This document shows, one piece after another, positions 36,840 to 49,700 of a DNA stretch of 64,000 nucleotides. The translations under genes were made by a program, and so were the position numbers. The DNA is from Linnemannia schmuckeri (taxonomy: Eukaryota; Mortierellomycota; Mortierellomycetes; Mortierellales; Mortierellaceae), in NCBI GenBank assembly GCA_029449235.1, contig JANATG010000014.1, positions 1,240,001 to 1,304,000 of the forward strand. Direction: 5' to 3'. Every line of letters begins with the position of its first letter. Position 1 is the stretch's first letter. The notes under the pieces were generated by a model. It worked only from the letters and a program-made list of their open reading frames with translations, was not told the DNA's origin and ran no database searches.

Positions 36840-38160
36840 TTTTAACACATCCCTTTTTTATTTTTTTTTTCTTTTTTTATTCAGTGTGGGAGCAGTAATC
36901 CTCTTGTACATAGTTCTACCCTCCCACCTTTCGCTTTTTTTTTTTTTCTCTTTTACTCGAGTTTTCTGCTGTCCACCACCATCACCACCCCCACGTACTT
37001 TTTTTTTCAACACGATTCTTGATGGAGTCTTTGCTGATTCTTTTTTTTTTATCACAGAGAGCGCATTTTCTATTTCACAGAAACACAAACACAGAGACTC
37101 GACAAGCACCATGTTGGATTGAATCTGGAGCTCAAGTGCTACCTCAGCTGGCCTAAGGACATTTACTCAACATCCAGACACCCTCCCTTCACTTTTCTTT
37201 TTCTTTTTGGCATTTTTCTTTATTTCTTTTCTTTTTTTTCTTTTTTTTCGTTTTATCATTCGTGTTTTTTTTAGCATAACCTTTAACTACACCCAGTGCG
37301 CTTTCTATTTTTTCTCATCCTTGCTAATACACAAACAGATCAACCATTTGATACATGTATTTTCTTTTTTTTATTGCTACCTGCTTGTCTGCATTGCTTG
37401 TGTGTATATAGAGTAGAAAGTTGTTTCTGGCCATAGGATGTGGGTCGAGGACGAGAGAGTGAGTGGAAAAGTCGATGATAAATCGTACGTTCAGGCAAAG
37501 TAAGATCTTTAGAAGCGGAAAAAAAAATGAGATTGATATTCAGGCACCATCAGAACGCATGGACACTCATCCAACTCTTGAATAAACAAAGAAAAACAAC
37601 AACGCGCCATTATCCTGAACCAGTAAGTGCACTTCTACTTATGGTACCTATTTCACTTGTGTTTTCTAGTTGTTGTTTTTTTTTTTTTTTTTTTTTTTTT
37701 TGTCTCTCTCTCCTCTTGGCCTTGCAGACAAGCTAATGAAGAGCAGGGTATCAATGCACGACCGCAACAAGATCCATTAGCTTTTCGTCTCTCTTCTAAT
37801 GTGGTTTATAACTACGTGTCCTGTTTAACAATAAAGGACGGGAGTTAAGGTTAAGAGGAAGAGAACACTGAAAAAAAAAATAAAAAAAAATAGGCGAGGT
37901 TGGTACGCGTAATATTACATATCACAAAAAAAAAGACTTTTCAGAGGTATAAAAGCAGGTTTTCAATTAGTTTCTCGCTTTCTCGCAGATTGACTCATCT
38001 CCAAAGTAACCATGCATGCACTTGTGGGTTACACAGACATTCTTACGTAATAAATATCGAGGCGCGGGCCCCGGGCCCCGCCTAAATCCTTAAAAACACT
38101 CTAATTCTTAAAATTATCATTCATAATTTATCTAAAAAAGCACTATTTAACAACACAAGT
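36840..38160. other. Spacer between Myb gene and tRNA-Glu
   Basis: AT-rich, with poly-T runs (for example about 37678-37701) and no supportable coding frame. It ends with a GC-rich palindromic block at 38061-38082 and about 80 nt of AT-rich sequence before the tRNA. Confidence 0.6.
38061..38082. repeat. GC-only hairpin block with tandem GGGCCCC
   Basis: Twenty-two consecutive G/C bases lie in AT-rich surroundings, containing GGGCCCC twice in tandem. The outer bases GGCG and CGCC pair, so the block can fold into a strong hairpin. It sits 78 nt upstream of the tRNA-Glu gene. Confidence 0.8.
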
Positions 38161-38232
38161 TCCTAGTTGGTCCAGTGGTCAGGATTTGTCGCTCTCACCG
38201 ACAAGGCCCGGGTTCGATCCCCGGACTGGGAA
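38161..38232 (+). tRNA. tRNA-Glu (anticodon CUC)
   Basis: The 72-nt cloverleaf is complete without CCA or intron. The acceptor stem TCCTAGT/ACTGGGA pairs at all seven positions, with one G-T pair. The A box (TGGTCCAGTGG) lies in the D arm. The anticodon arm GTCG-CTCTCAC-CGAC gives anticodon CTC, and the T arm carries the B box GGTTCGATCCC. It closely resembles other eukaryotic tRNA-Glu genes. A Pol III terminator TTTT follows at 38238-38241. Confidence 0.97.
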
Positions 38233-38237
38233 TTATC

Positions 38238-38241
38238 TTTT
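38238..38241 (+). terminator. RNA polymerase III terminator
   Basis: A TTTT run begins six nt after the tRNA-Glu 3' end, the usual position and form of a Pol III stop signal. Confidence 0.8.
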
Positions 38242-39570
38242 GCCTAGGATCTCCGTAAAGGAGAGAGGGTCTACATTGCTGTTTCGGTTCCTGAATTTTT
38301 GGGGAGGAAGAAGCATGTGGGATGTGTAACTTCTTTTTTTGGGCTTCGCCCGCGAAGAAGCTAATTTTTCTATCGAGCTTATTGTTTTGGAAGGGAGGGG
38401 AGACTGACATATGACTGCAGAAATACAGAAACATCGGTGCTGATATGCAACCAATTCTTTTTTTTTTTTTCTTTTGTTTGTTTAGATTGGGCGAAGGATA
38501 GTGAACGGAGGGCATATCGCGTGCTTTAATACTATTACTATTGGACACACCTTCAGGCTCACCATCCTTGCCTTTCCGTTGTCTTCGAACAAGGCGCTGT
38601 CTATGTTTTTTGGATAATAAAGGCGTGGCAGTGAGAATGGTGTGAATAAGATGGAGGGAGAGAAGCGAGAGGGATATAAAGAAGGAAGAGAAGGGTGTAT
38701 GTCGAAATTTGTCATTCGGAATATCGGTGGGTGATACGGGTTGGTCATGATGGGGAGAGAGGGACGAGCAAGAGAAACCTTGGTGCCTTGTTGGGCTAGA
38801 TGCAGATATTAAAAAAAACATGGGGGGAGGGGGGACAGGAAGGCGGACGGGGTGGGACAGCTTTCAAACAGAGCCGGCCTCACAAAAACAAATAAGATTG
38901 CATCTTTGTTTTATTTTGTTTTGTTTTTTTTTTGTTGGTGCTTCCTTTGTTTGTTTGTTTGTTTGTTTGTTGGTAGGTATTGTGTCCCCGTCTGGGTCTA
39001 TTTTCATCACAGACACTTGAGGGACATTCCTGTGAAAAGTATTAGTGCCATTCTTAGAGACGGGACCGACTGTGCATTTCAATGGAAGAAAGGCTTAATA
39101 ACCCATATGATTCCTTTTTTTTCTTTTGGTACTGATAATGCACAAGGGATCGATCCGGGTTGAGGAAAATATAGTCAAGCACATGGGCTTCATCTCTCTC
39201 CTCTCTCCCCTCTCTTGCACTCTTTCTGTTTGTCACCTTTTTAGCTTCTTCGATCTTGGGACGTGCTCATATTTTTATTTCGCTGAATGAATGGTTTTAT
39301 TTGTCTGTCTGCTTGCTATCTTCACTCCAAACAAAGAAGTCAACAATGAGTGGGGCTGTTCGTTGTGTTTTTTTTTTTTTTTGTTTTTTTTGTTTTTCAT
39401 GCTGACAGATCTTGGATGCATGCAGGACACCCAATAAAACACAAACACGAACACGAACCATACACATACAAGTAACAGCAGCAAACACAAGGATGAAGCA
39501 TGCAATGCATAATCACGAAGCACCAAGCACGAATAAGGAACAAACAGATAGGCTGTTATATTATCATGCC
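38242..39570. other. Spacer between tRNA-Glu and the 3' end of FAB1
   Basis: No supportable gene. A minus-strand frame of about 200 codons over 38195-38821 is an artefact, partly antisense to the tRNA. TTTATT at about 39274-39279 gives an AATAAA on the minus strand, a candidate poly(A) signal for FAB1, about 300 nt past its stop codon. Confidence 0.6.
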
Positions 39571-42500
39571 CTAATTCAAAGGGTAAAAGACTCTAGGAAG
39601 TTTCTTCACACAAAAGTCCGTCTCCCCCTCCACCACCGCCGCCGCGTCGCCTTGCGCAAGGGCCGTCGCAGTAGTAGCCATTCCCGACTCGGCCTCTACA
39701 GCTCCTCCTGTTCTAGAAGACGACATGATAATCGCCTTTGACATCTTCTCTAAATACCCCGAAGCCTTTTTCTTGATCGACCTTTCCAGTGTCGGTGTTG
39801 CAAGGCTCTCCTTGGATCCCTCAGGTATAGTCGACGGCAGCAGTAGTGTTGTCGAGGCCGCAACAGGGGCTCCGTCCACTGCACTCGGTTTCCGAGTGGT
39901 GGCCGTGACCATTCCTGTCCCCGTTGTGGTAGTTATCGCTGTTGCTGGTGATGTGTTTTCTTGTTCTAGTGCGGTCTTGGACCATTTATCTATTTTCACA
40001 CACGTCCACACCGGCTTTTAGTGACAAGTCAGAACATTCTCCCATTCCTTGGTCGCCTGTAGGAAACGCTGTTATATAGCCAAAGGTGATGAAACATACC
40101 AGGGACGGCCAGGAAATAACGCTCCATGGCTTCTCTAAACCGAGTCTTATACTGCTGCGGGGGCAACACCGTGACATTGTCCTTGGCGCCCCGCAGCGTC
40201 GTCTTGCCCTTGGACTCGATTCTCTTGTACCACGTGTAGGCACCAATGAAATCTATCATAGAGCCAAGGGCGAAATCAAGGGCGTTAATGTATGCTTGTT
40301 GTAAATGCAATCACAGTACTCTTTTTTGACGCCGACTCTCCACGCCGAATAAGAAATTACTACACCTCCCTGTTTTTGCAAGTCAAAGAGCAATAACAGC
40401 AAAGCGACAAAACGTACCAACGATGCCAACGACCAACTCTTTCCGCTCATCATCGACACCAACGAGAAGGGAATAGTCCATGATGTTGGCGCCTGCCAAA
40501 AACTCGGTATCGTTGAGGAGCGACTCTCGGATGATTTTCTTCGAGTGCGAGTGGATCAAAAGCAAAGCCCTGTACCGGCCCTCAATAAAGTCGCCGTCCC
40601 ACAGCGTGGTTGATCCTCCGCCCGTTGTGTTCGGTTTCGATCCAGCATGTCGATCCTGGATTCCCTTCAAGTCAAACGTCTAAAACAAAAAAAGAGTACA
40701 AGAACAAGAGTACAATAACAAGAATGAAACACATCAAAACTGTGAGCACTACAGCGCAGCCTGCATCACACCCTGACAAACAAAAGACGCCAAAAGAAGC
40801 AACAATGCTAACTTGAGTAAGCATCACGACTTGACATACTCTGGTAATCTTTTGGTTGAAAAAGAGGTGCTCCATCACAAGTACGTCAATCTTCATGACT
40901 TGTCCCGACTGACCATTCTTGATCTTGAAGGTGTAGAACCCAAAAATCTTAGCTAAAACAGTCGGGGCCTCGTGCGTCTTCTCCATGTAGTCAAAGTACT
41001 TTGGCGCAAACTTGAGCAGTTCGTCTTTTTCGGCAATATTCCAACTCGACACCATCTGCTTGACCACAAACCGATCATCTGCATGGATGAGTGGAAAAGA
41101 GTATCGGTACGAAAAAACCAATGAGGATGTAGGAAAGAAAAAAAAAGTAGTTTAGTACACATTCCACCAACGTAAAACCGCATGAACAACGACGGAAGAA
41201 CAGATACGATTAGGTGCCTTAAAGTGAACAGTCAACGATGAAGGGCTGGGGAAAGGGGGATGCGTGCTAATGTTGTGCCTTTTTACCTTTGGTCTTGTAG
41301 AAGCTGCTCTTGCTCTTACCGCCGTTGGCGTTCCAAACCTTGCATCTTGAGAGCGATTGGACATAGTTTTGGTGGATACCACATCGTCGACGCAGTGTGT
41401 CAAACTCGGCCGCATAGTACACCGTGCATGAAAACGATGTCTTCCCGTGTGAGAATCCTAGATTACATCAAGGGTATGGTAAGAAAATAGTTTAGTTGAT
41501 AAGCTAGCAAAAAGGGAGTCATTTTCACGCGCAAATGTCAACTCCTAACAAGATAACAGCTCTCTGCGAGTACATTGCATGGGACACTTACGAGCCTTCA
41601 GGTGAGGACTTCGCACGCTCGACTCTAGTTCCTGCTCCAATGCAAGAGTTTCCCGCATCGACCGTTCAGTCCCTTCAGCCTTAAAAAACTCCTTGTCCGC
41701 CTTATCGATGTTGGCACTAGACGCCCCATAGCTCGTGAATCCGCTGCCAATCTTCTCTGAAAGGGAGTTCAGACTGAGTCCCTTCATGGTACCACTGAGT
41801 CCCGATGTCAGTGCATGATATCCAAACGGATTCTTGGACTTTGCGCCAGGAGTCGGTGTAGTCGAGCGGCTGTCGGGTGGTGAGATAAAGAACGATGTTG
41901 ACTGGTTACTGTTCTCAGAGGGTGTTGTCAAGGGTGGTGCTGTAAAGACAGGGGTTGAATTGTTGAGAGCCATCATACTGACAGGTCGAGCAACAGTACC
42001 GTCCGCTCGCCTCTCAATCGAACCTAAACCAAGAGTCGAGTTCTTCCCATGACGACCACTCGCGAAATGAAGACCCATCGTGCTTCGAGGCGACATTGTT
42101 CCGTTGGCAAGTATGCTCGAGATATCCAGCCTTGTCGGCTGTACAAATTTGACGACCGTCTCATATCCATCGACCACCAAAAAGTCCTCATCTCCCTCCT
42201 CATCGTCATCGTCCTGGGCACTCGCTTGACTGCCATTGTCGCCTTTGTTGGGTGACCCGTTTGCTGCACTGTTAACTGTCGTGCTCGCCTCGCTATCGCT
42301 ACTTCCGTTCTTGCGTGTCACCAATGTCACACTTCCAGCCGACCGTGATGTCCTCAAAGGTCCAGGGGCAGGCACATTTAGGTTCACTTCTCGCATAAAG
42401 AGGTCCTTCTCTGGTGGTTTGGGTGCTGTCTCTTCCTCCTCTGTTAGGTCAATATCCTGATTACATATTGACGACAACAGTGTCAAGTAGTCCATTGAGC

Positions 42501-45500
42501 TATATTAAGAAAAAAAAATTGTTGGCGTATTAGCAATAAAAATTACCGCCTGGCATGACATGATTGCAATGGATATCGAGTAGATATAATTTAGGAGCAT
42601 ACCTGAGGGTAGATGCAATAATGGAACTGGGCTCGTTTTCACGCACAATAACCGAAGACCTTGGGAATGTGTGGAGAATGTCAGATCTAATTAAATGGAG
42701 ACGTGAACGGCACGCTTTAGTCACTCGTATCTTATTATATTGCACAGCAAGGAAAGATGTTAGCAAACAATGAGCAGAGCGAGCTTACGTGACATATTCT
42801 GGCAGAGCCCAAGAGTTCAGGGATTGTGTCAGTTCGGGATAGTGCTCCGTCTGCCATGCCTCCATCGATCGCATAGTCCGCTTGATGTAGTCCTTGAACC
42901 GGTTGCGCAAGTCGTTTAGTCGAGTGATCGGGATCTTCTTTAGTTGGTCATACAAGTCGAACTCGTCCGTCTTCCATCGATCGCCCAGATCATCGAGGCT
43001 GCTCAGGGCTGCCTTCTTGGCTGGGTCCATTGCGGCCCTTCGAGTCGAAAAATCCTGCTTACTTGACCGCTTCACGACCGATTTTGTCTCTCCAAAATGC
43101 TCCTCCATCGCAACAATAATCTTCTTGCAAGACTCGTAAAAGTGCATAATCTCTATCCTTGTGGCGTTGATTTGGTTGGAATGTTCCGCGTCCGTGATGT
43201 AGTCGCAATGTGCCGACATCGAGACCACACTGACTTGCGAGGAGGGTGGTCCTGTGGATGCGTTGGTTGTTGTAAAGTCGTGAGGGTCGTCATTCCAGTC
43301 ACTTGGCGATAGTTTAGGCATAGCTGGAAAGTCCTCGTTGACCTGTAGCCGGGATATCCGCATCTCAAACAAGTCAATGCTCTCCACCTCAAAATTGACC
43401 ACCAGCCCACGGTAGAGGAAACAACGAGCAATAGCATCCTTGGACAAGGCATGATCGCAAAGCGGACGGGGACCGGGCTCGAAATGGTGGTTATACAGTA
43501 ATAGCTCCAGATATTTTCCAAAAGAATATATTCGAGACGCTCGAGAGACCATCCGTGGCTTCGTCCTTGTTTTGCACATCTTACACCTGGTCCATACCGC
43601 CATCATCTTGTTGTTGCTCAAAAACGGTGTAAACTCCTCCGAGTCGAAATCCGTGGCAGAGTCGGGTCGAGGCTGCTCTAGCGTGATATTGATCCGAGCT
43701 TCGCCATGGGTATAAGTCGAAATATGTTCCAGTCGCTTGTGTCCACATTTTTTGTCGTTGCAAGGGTGATGTGCTCGCCTGCAAAGGTATTCAATCATCT
43801 CTCCCAGATCCATGTCCTCGTACATTCCTTCTTTCCGATAATATTCCATGGTGATGAGGCAAGGCGGCTCGCATGGGGCTGCAGCTGTTGCGGACCAGTA
43901 GTACGAGTGTGAAAAGGAAATTGATTGGTGGTTGAAAATCCCTTGAAGGGCATTGCCGTTGGTCATCAAATGCTCTAGTCCTGCCCTCGAGTCGATCGGT
44001 AGTCGATTTCCCTTTCCTGTAGCACCGGGTTGGTTTATCGCAGTCGAAGTGGTTGTTCCAAAACGAGTGAGCTGACCCAGAACTCCACCCATCTTGGGCC
44101 GTCCCATCCGATTGCCAAATCCAATCTTCTTCGCCACAAACTCGATATCTTCCCATGTGTAAGACTTGCGTTTGGAGTTCGGCTCGACAGCCTCTTCATC
44201 CCGAAGGCGGAGCAAAAGATGAGGCGGTGGAAAGCTGACATCGGGCGAGACTGAAATAATTGCCTTCTCGACCTGCTGGATAATTTTTGCGAACCGATAA
44301 CTCTGATAGCTCTGCAAATCCTCGCCAAGTCCAAAGTCTTCAGCTAAGCTTGGCGTTGCCGTGCTCTGACCCGATGACCTGCCATCCCGACCGGTGCTGG
44401 ACTGACTATCCAGTTGTGCTGAGAGTTGAGTGGTCCCCTTTTTGTACTTTGCCGGAAGGGTTCCACGGGAGAGCCACGAAAAAATCATAGAACCTTTGGA
44501 AGCACGCTTGGAGTTGTTGATGGCGTTTTGTTGGATTGGGATGGTGGGTTTCCGTGGTTCTGGGTCGTGCGAGGTTGGTGAGAAGAGTGAGGGTTCGTGT
44601 CGGACAACGTTGTGGTCCTGCATAAGATACATCTCGAGCTGCATCGAGCACAGTGCAAACACGAGCAGTTCCAAAATCTTTTCTACCTTGGCCAGGTCGT
44701 CCGCACCAGCAGCAAGGGCGATTGTTCCTCCAAGCAAGATTTGGATCGGTTCCTGTTTCGGCGCTAGGGGCAGAAATCAAGCAAAGGGCAAGTGTTAATT
44801 ATCTCATTGGCGGAGTCCAAAAAAAATGAGACCACTTGGCCCTTGACGGACACTGACCATCGATCATCATTCGCACGCGCTGAAAAACAAAAACACAAAC
44901 AGGTATGACCATTGGTCATTTACAAACATACGTCGACTCCTCTCTTCAATAGTGCGCTCCTCCAGGAGGATGGACTCGCCTCTAAACTGGCCTGCAGTGA
45001 ATGTGCATTCCTGACTGGTGCTGATATTCTTGACCAGCTGGATGCTGTATCCGAAATGAGGAAGTTTCTTGACATCCTTCTTGTCCTTGTCCTTTTCTTT
45101 GTCTTTGTCTTTCTCCATGTCCTTGACCTTGTCCTTGGCGTTCTTTTCGGTCACAGTAGTGGCGGCGTTGGCAGTATTGAGAGCATCCAGATGGTGTGTC
45201 GACTCAAAGGAGGCCTCTATCTGCTGCCAGGCATCCGATACATTTGCAGCGAGTTTCTGCAGCATGTCCATCAACAAGCCCAGCCAGAGGAACTCGGGCT
45301 CGAGACAAGAACTCGCAATCGACTGCCGGGCGATGGCGCGTAGATGTTGAAATGACCGCTGGTCCAGTGTGATCATTGGTGGTTTTAGCGTCGTATTAAG
45401 GTTGTTATCGTTGGCAGGGTTGGCGGTATGGGTCAAGGAGGACAAACTCGTTTCGTCTGTTGGGCCTATGACAGTAGAAGGAGCTGGTGAAGATGACCTA

Positions 45501-45865
45501 GTGGCAGTGGGTGTTGTTGCTGCGTTTGTCGTACGGATGGTGGAAACAGCAGAAGTGAAGAAGGAAAAGAAGCTGTTGGAGGCAGGAATAGATTGCGCTT
45601 GTGGTTGTGGTTGTGGTTGTGGTTGTTGCTGATGTGGCTCGGTCGCAGCAGCTGTTGTCGTTGAGGTAGCGACTGTCCCTTCACCCGCGTTCATAGCAGC
45701 AGCAGTCGGGGTTGCTGTAGTTGTTGTAGTAGTAGCTGTGGTCGCAGCAGCAGTAGACTCTGATCTTTTCCTGTGGTGGTGAGTGACTGATGAGAAGAGA
45801 TGATGGGCGCGCTTTTCCGAAGGGGGAGGGGCGGGAATGGGCGGCAGTGGTTTTGAGGAGACCAT
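39571..45865 (-). CDS. FAB1: Fab1/PIKfyve-type phosphatidylinositol-3-phosphate 5-kinase lacking FYVE
   Basis: Exons 45865-44932, 44763-42789, 42686-42603, 42499-41592, 41457-41287, 41078-40840, 40679-40418, 40252-40100 and 39989-39571 give 1714 residues. The enzyme makes PI(3,5)P2 on endosome and vacuole membranes. Residues 290-400 hold the TCP1/CCT-like segment (LLGGTIALAAGADDLAKVEK). The Cys-rich CCR region follows in the second exon (WTRCKMCKTRTKP, YSFGKYLELLLYN). The kinase domain is at about 1300-1585: TVYYAAEFDTLRRRCGIHQN, the ATP-site lysine in DRFVVKQM, VLVMEHLFF, IMDYSLLVGVDD, GIVDFIGAYTW and the activation-loop end QYKTRFREAM. No FYVE or DEP domain precedes the CCT part; the N-terminus is low-complexity (Pro, Thr, Lys/Asp). 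The first intron may instead contain a 22-nt microexon (44879-44858). A 139-codon last exon adds a tail after the usual VPD-x-W end. Confidence 0.93.
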
Positions 45866-46769
45866 CGTTCTTGGTGTCAGTCAGTCGGTCAAGAGGACGA
45901 AGAAGCAGTAGGTGGACCCTTATTAGCGTAGAAAAAGAATAAAGGTAGAGACGGGAATGTCGCAAAAGAGAGGGAGATGAATGAAGAGAAATAAGTTGGT
46001 GTGAGGAAAAGGAAAGAGTAGATGATTTATATGGGGACAAGGAGTGTGAAGAAGGAGAAGGGTATTTGTAAACCGCAGGTGCACAAAGTTGAATGCATTA
46101 TATGTATGCACTTGTGCCAAGCCCAAGTCAAGCAAGGAACTGACACAGGGGAACAGGGGCAGACATTATCCCCCCCAAAGAAGCAACAACACGGTCAGCA
46201 GGTCCATCTCCACCACCCCTTTCATCCACTTGTCCTCCTTTGACTCACTCTCTCTCGTTTATCTTTACTTTGCTCTGTCAGCCTACTCGCTCTATTTGTT
46301 GTCACCAGCTTTATATGGCGACCAGCATCGAACAGGCATGATTATTCTAGCTTCGCCCTTCGTATCAATCATGCTTTCTGGCTCCCTTCCGGATCCATCG
46401 ATTCTTTTCTTCTCCCACGCAAAGACACATCCGTAAATTAAATTTATATAAAACTGGTCGTATCAACTGGGGTTCGAACCATCGCCCAAAAAAAGGTGAC
46501 GTCGATCGCGCGTCCTGTCAAAGCCTTGACACCAAAGTTTGTTTGCACCCTTCCCAACGTCCCCTTCCTGTCCACCACTTCTTTCTCGCTCCTCCATCGA
46601 GACTATTACGCCGGACGCCATACATATTTATCCCTCAGGATCAGCCAGGACGGTCTGTCTATAATCTACTGAAGGAACAGTTCACGGGACAGTCGCCTCG
46701 ACTCACGAAGGATTTTACCCCACCCAGCGGACCCAGCCCTTCAAATCTGATCGACAAACATTACACCTC
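45866..46769. promoter_or_regulatory. Divergent FAB1/symplekin intergenic region
   Basis: This 904-bp interval separates the two divergent starts. It holds a TATA-like AATTTATATAAAAC at about 46441-46453 and a CRE-like TGACGTCG at 46497-46504 on the symplekin side. No other gene was seen. A GGTTCGAACC match at 46471-46480 is not part of a tRNA. Confidence 0.45.
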
Positions 46770-49700
46770 ATGGCTTCCCAGGACCTTCAGCTCGTGCTCC
46801 ATGCACATCTAAACCACGCCACTGTTGCCGCCAACCCACAGGAGTTAACAAAACACCTGCAGGCCTTTACGCGTGACTGGAAGAAGGAGCCCAGCCTCGA
46901 CCAGTTTGATGCAGCACTCGGAGTCATGCAGGAGGCGAAGAGATCAACCAACAACCTGGAGATGGTCGCTCTGTGGTGGATCAGCTACCTGCAGGACATT
47001 GCCCTCAGTGAGACTATCGACACATTCTCAGTCGATCTCAAAGATGGTATGCGCAACACGTTGCATGTCATGATCGACCTTTTATTTGTATACAACGACC
47101 AATTGCTTCGACAGCTTGCGTTATTGACTGCACCGTGGTCATCTACCTTATCAACATTTCACAATAGCTTTGCTGAAAGCAGTGGGGATTCTGGCGGAAC
47201 TGGTCAGGAATCCTTCTACAACCGTGGTCAAGCGCGCCGTTCAAACTTGTGCTTCCATCTATCCTGTCGTCTTTCAGATCTGGTATGGCAAACCGCAGAC
47301 GGCTTTTGTTCTGGAGAAGAAACTACGCATACCACACGACATTAACATCAAAATCCACTTGTTTCTTCAACGTTCACTAGTTGCCAAGAGTCTGCGGGTT
47401 TCGCTAATCTCTGGGGTGAATACGCTGTCAGAGTCAAACAGGCTGTGTTGGGTCATCTCGGAAGTTCCAACGAGGGTATTCTCTTAGCGATCTGCAAGTA
47501 CATGCAAACAGTCGTTCAGATCCAGTCGCACAGTCAGCGAAACTCAATGGCTCATGATTCGGAGGTAATATCACAGGACCACGGGAATCTGCACAACCAC
47601 GGCTTGATATTTCATTTTTTTCATGCAGGAGCAGGAAGGTTCTTTAGAAATTAACAAGAAGCTGTTTGTTATGTTCGCCTTACTCTCGCATTAGACATTG
47701 TCGCTCAACAAGGTCTCATCTACTCACCCGTTCTTGAACGCTGGAGTGCTTCAACACGAATCTGACGCCTTGTTGCGAGAGCTTTTGTCTGTTATTCAGC
47801 GGCCAATGATGTATGTACTGGTGAATTTGTGGGAGGCGAAGCTTATTTGGTGGCGCGGTCGTTACCTCGCATTAAATCACAGCATTTTTCTTAATATTGT
47901 TTGGCGCATCCACTTTCTCAACTCTTTAGTTCTTCCACCGTTGTGACAGCAATCATCAACCAGACCAGTGCCTTGCAGCGAGCCCGACCTCAGTTTATAC
48001 CCGTCATTCTCGGAACTTGGACTTCTTTCATTAAACCATCGCCTCCACCACATTTCACTCCGCTCCAGATCAAATTCATTGACAAGGCGATCAGGATACA
48101 GCTTTTGTCTATCTCAAAGTAAGGGCTGAGCACAGGATCTCTGGACATGAGGGTATATCTGTACGCATTTCAGCAGATTCTCTGACTGGCGACTCACATC
48201 GACGCCTTTTCACTTTATCTCGTTCATAGGATGCAATTGCAGCCCCCGCAGCTTCAGATTGTTACAGACACTCTTTCTAGCTACGGCGTCAAGTACAACG
48301 GCAACCCATTGAGTCGATCACAGCAACAGCAACTTCTTCACCCAGACGACGATTCTAGAAGATCATCAAAGCGTGGAAGGTCCAGCAATAACCAGGATAG
48401 CGAGGATCTGGAGTTGAAGAGAATGAAGCAAGAGCCCGAAACTCGCAGCACAAATACACCACCTATGCTTGCTCTGGCAGGGCCACCAACATTACCAGGA
48501 CCACCAGGACCACCAGGACCACCAGGACCACCACCACCAAACATCCCCCCAGGCTTTGGTCAGAACGTGCTTAGCCAAATCAACATTACTCAGTTGCCTG
48601 TCCATCACGTTGTCGACATTATTTTCGAGACTCTGGCAGCCAACCACATCCCCCACCTCTTCCACTCTTTCCTCGTAAGTTTACCTACATGAAGTTGTAT
48701 GTAGTTGACAAAGTCGCATGTCCTAACACAACATCACTGCCTTTTAATCACTGAAATAGTCAACACTGCCGATTATGGGATTGAAGGAAGGCAACTTGCC
48801 CATGCCTCCACCAGGAGCAGGACCTCCACCACCAGGGCTCTTACTTCAACGACCACCGCCACCCATGCTTCCACCAGGGATGTTGCCACCACCACCCCAC
48901 GGCCATCCCTTTCCTCCACCTCCCTTCGGACACCCACCTCACCTTGGACCACCAGGACATTTCCCTATGCCAGGAGCTGGACCTCCTCCACTTATGCCTG
49001 AAGTCAAGCAGGAGACTCGACCCGAGGTGAAGAAGGAGCTCAACATTGCAAAACTCGCACTTCCACGCATCCCCGACAACATCCAAGTCAGCATCAAGGT
49101 CATGCCTCCCAGGCATACCCCTACTCAGCTTCCCTCACGACCCGTTGTTGTTGTTTCTGACGCTGTCACTGTTGCCGCTCTACCTTCCCGGACTAACGAG
49201 GAGGATGGGAAGGCCACTGACAAGGATGCCAAGATGGAGGCCAAGAATGCAGACTCCGTGGAATCAAGGCGGCTTCTGAAGCAGGAGACCTTTCAGGTCA
49301 AGCCTTTTGAACCAACAGTCGATCGTCCTGTCGTGGATACAGCCCTGCCGCCTACCAGGAAACTGCTGGAACTCGCCTTTGAACGTATTCTCGGATCAGA
49401 GCATTTGGTCTCAGTGCCTGGCATGACCGGAAGAAAAATGCTTGAGGCGGCTGCGTCTGGAAACCGACCAGAGGCCGCAGAGAGCGAGACTGCTGAGGGT
49501 GCGGAGGGAGCGCTTGCGCCGTTCGATAAGGACAACATCAAGGAGCATGCTACTAAAGTGGTGACCAAAGCCGACTGGATGTCGATTGTGTCGCGACTTT
49601 TGACAAGAGCTTTCCCAAGGAACTCGGAAGAGGTTGCAACATCTGGCGTGCAGAGCATGAAGGAGAGGATGGTGGATTACATCTGTCAGGATTTCAAGCA

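Noticed and set aside
38195..38821. A 208-codon minus-strand frame ending PSPGIEPGPCR
   Set aside because: The end is antisense to the tRNA-Glu gene and gives the well-known spurious IEPG-type peptide. The rest is low-complexity.
46471..46480. GGTTCGAACC, a perfect T-loop/B-box match
   Set aside because: Flanking bases do not form a T stem or acceptor stem on either strand, and no A box or anticodon arm is present.
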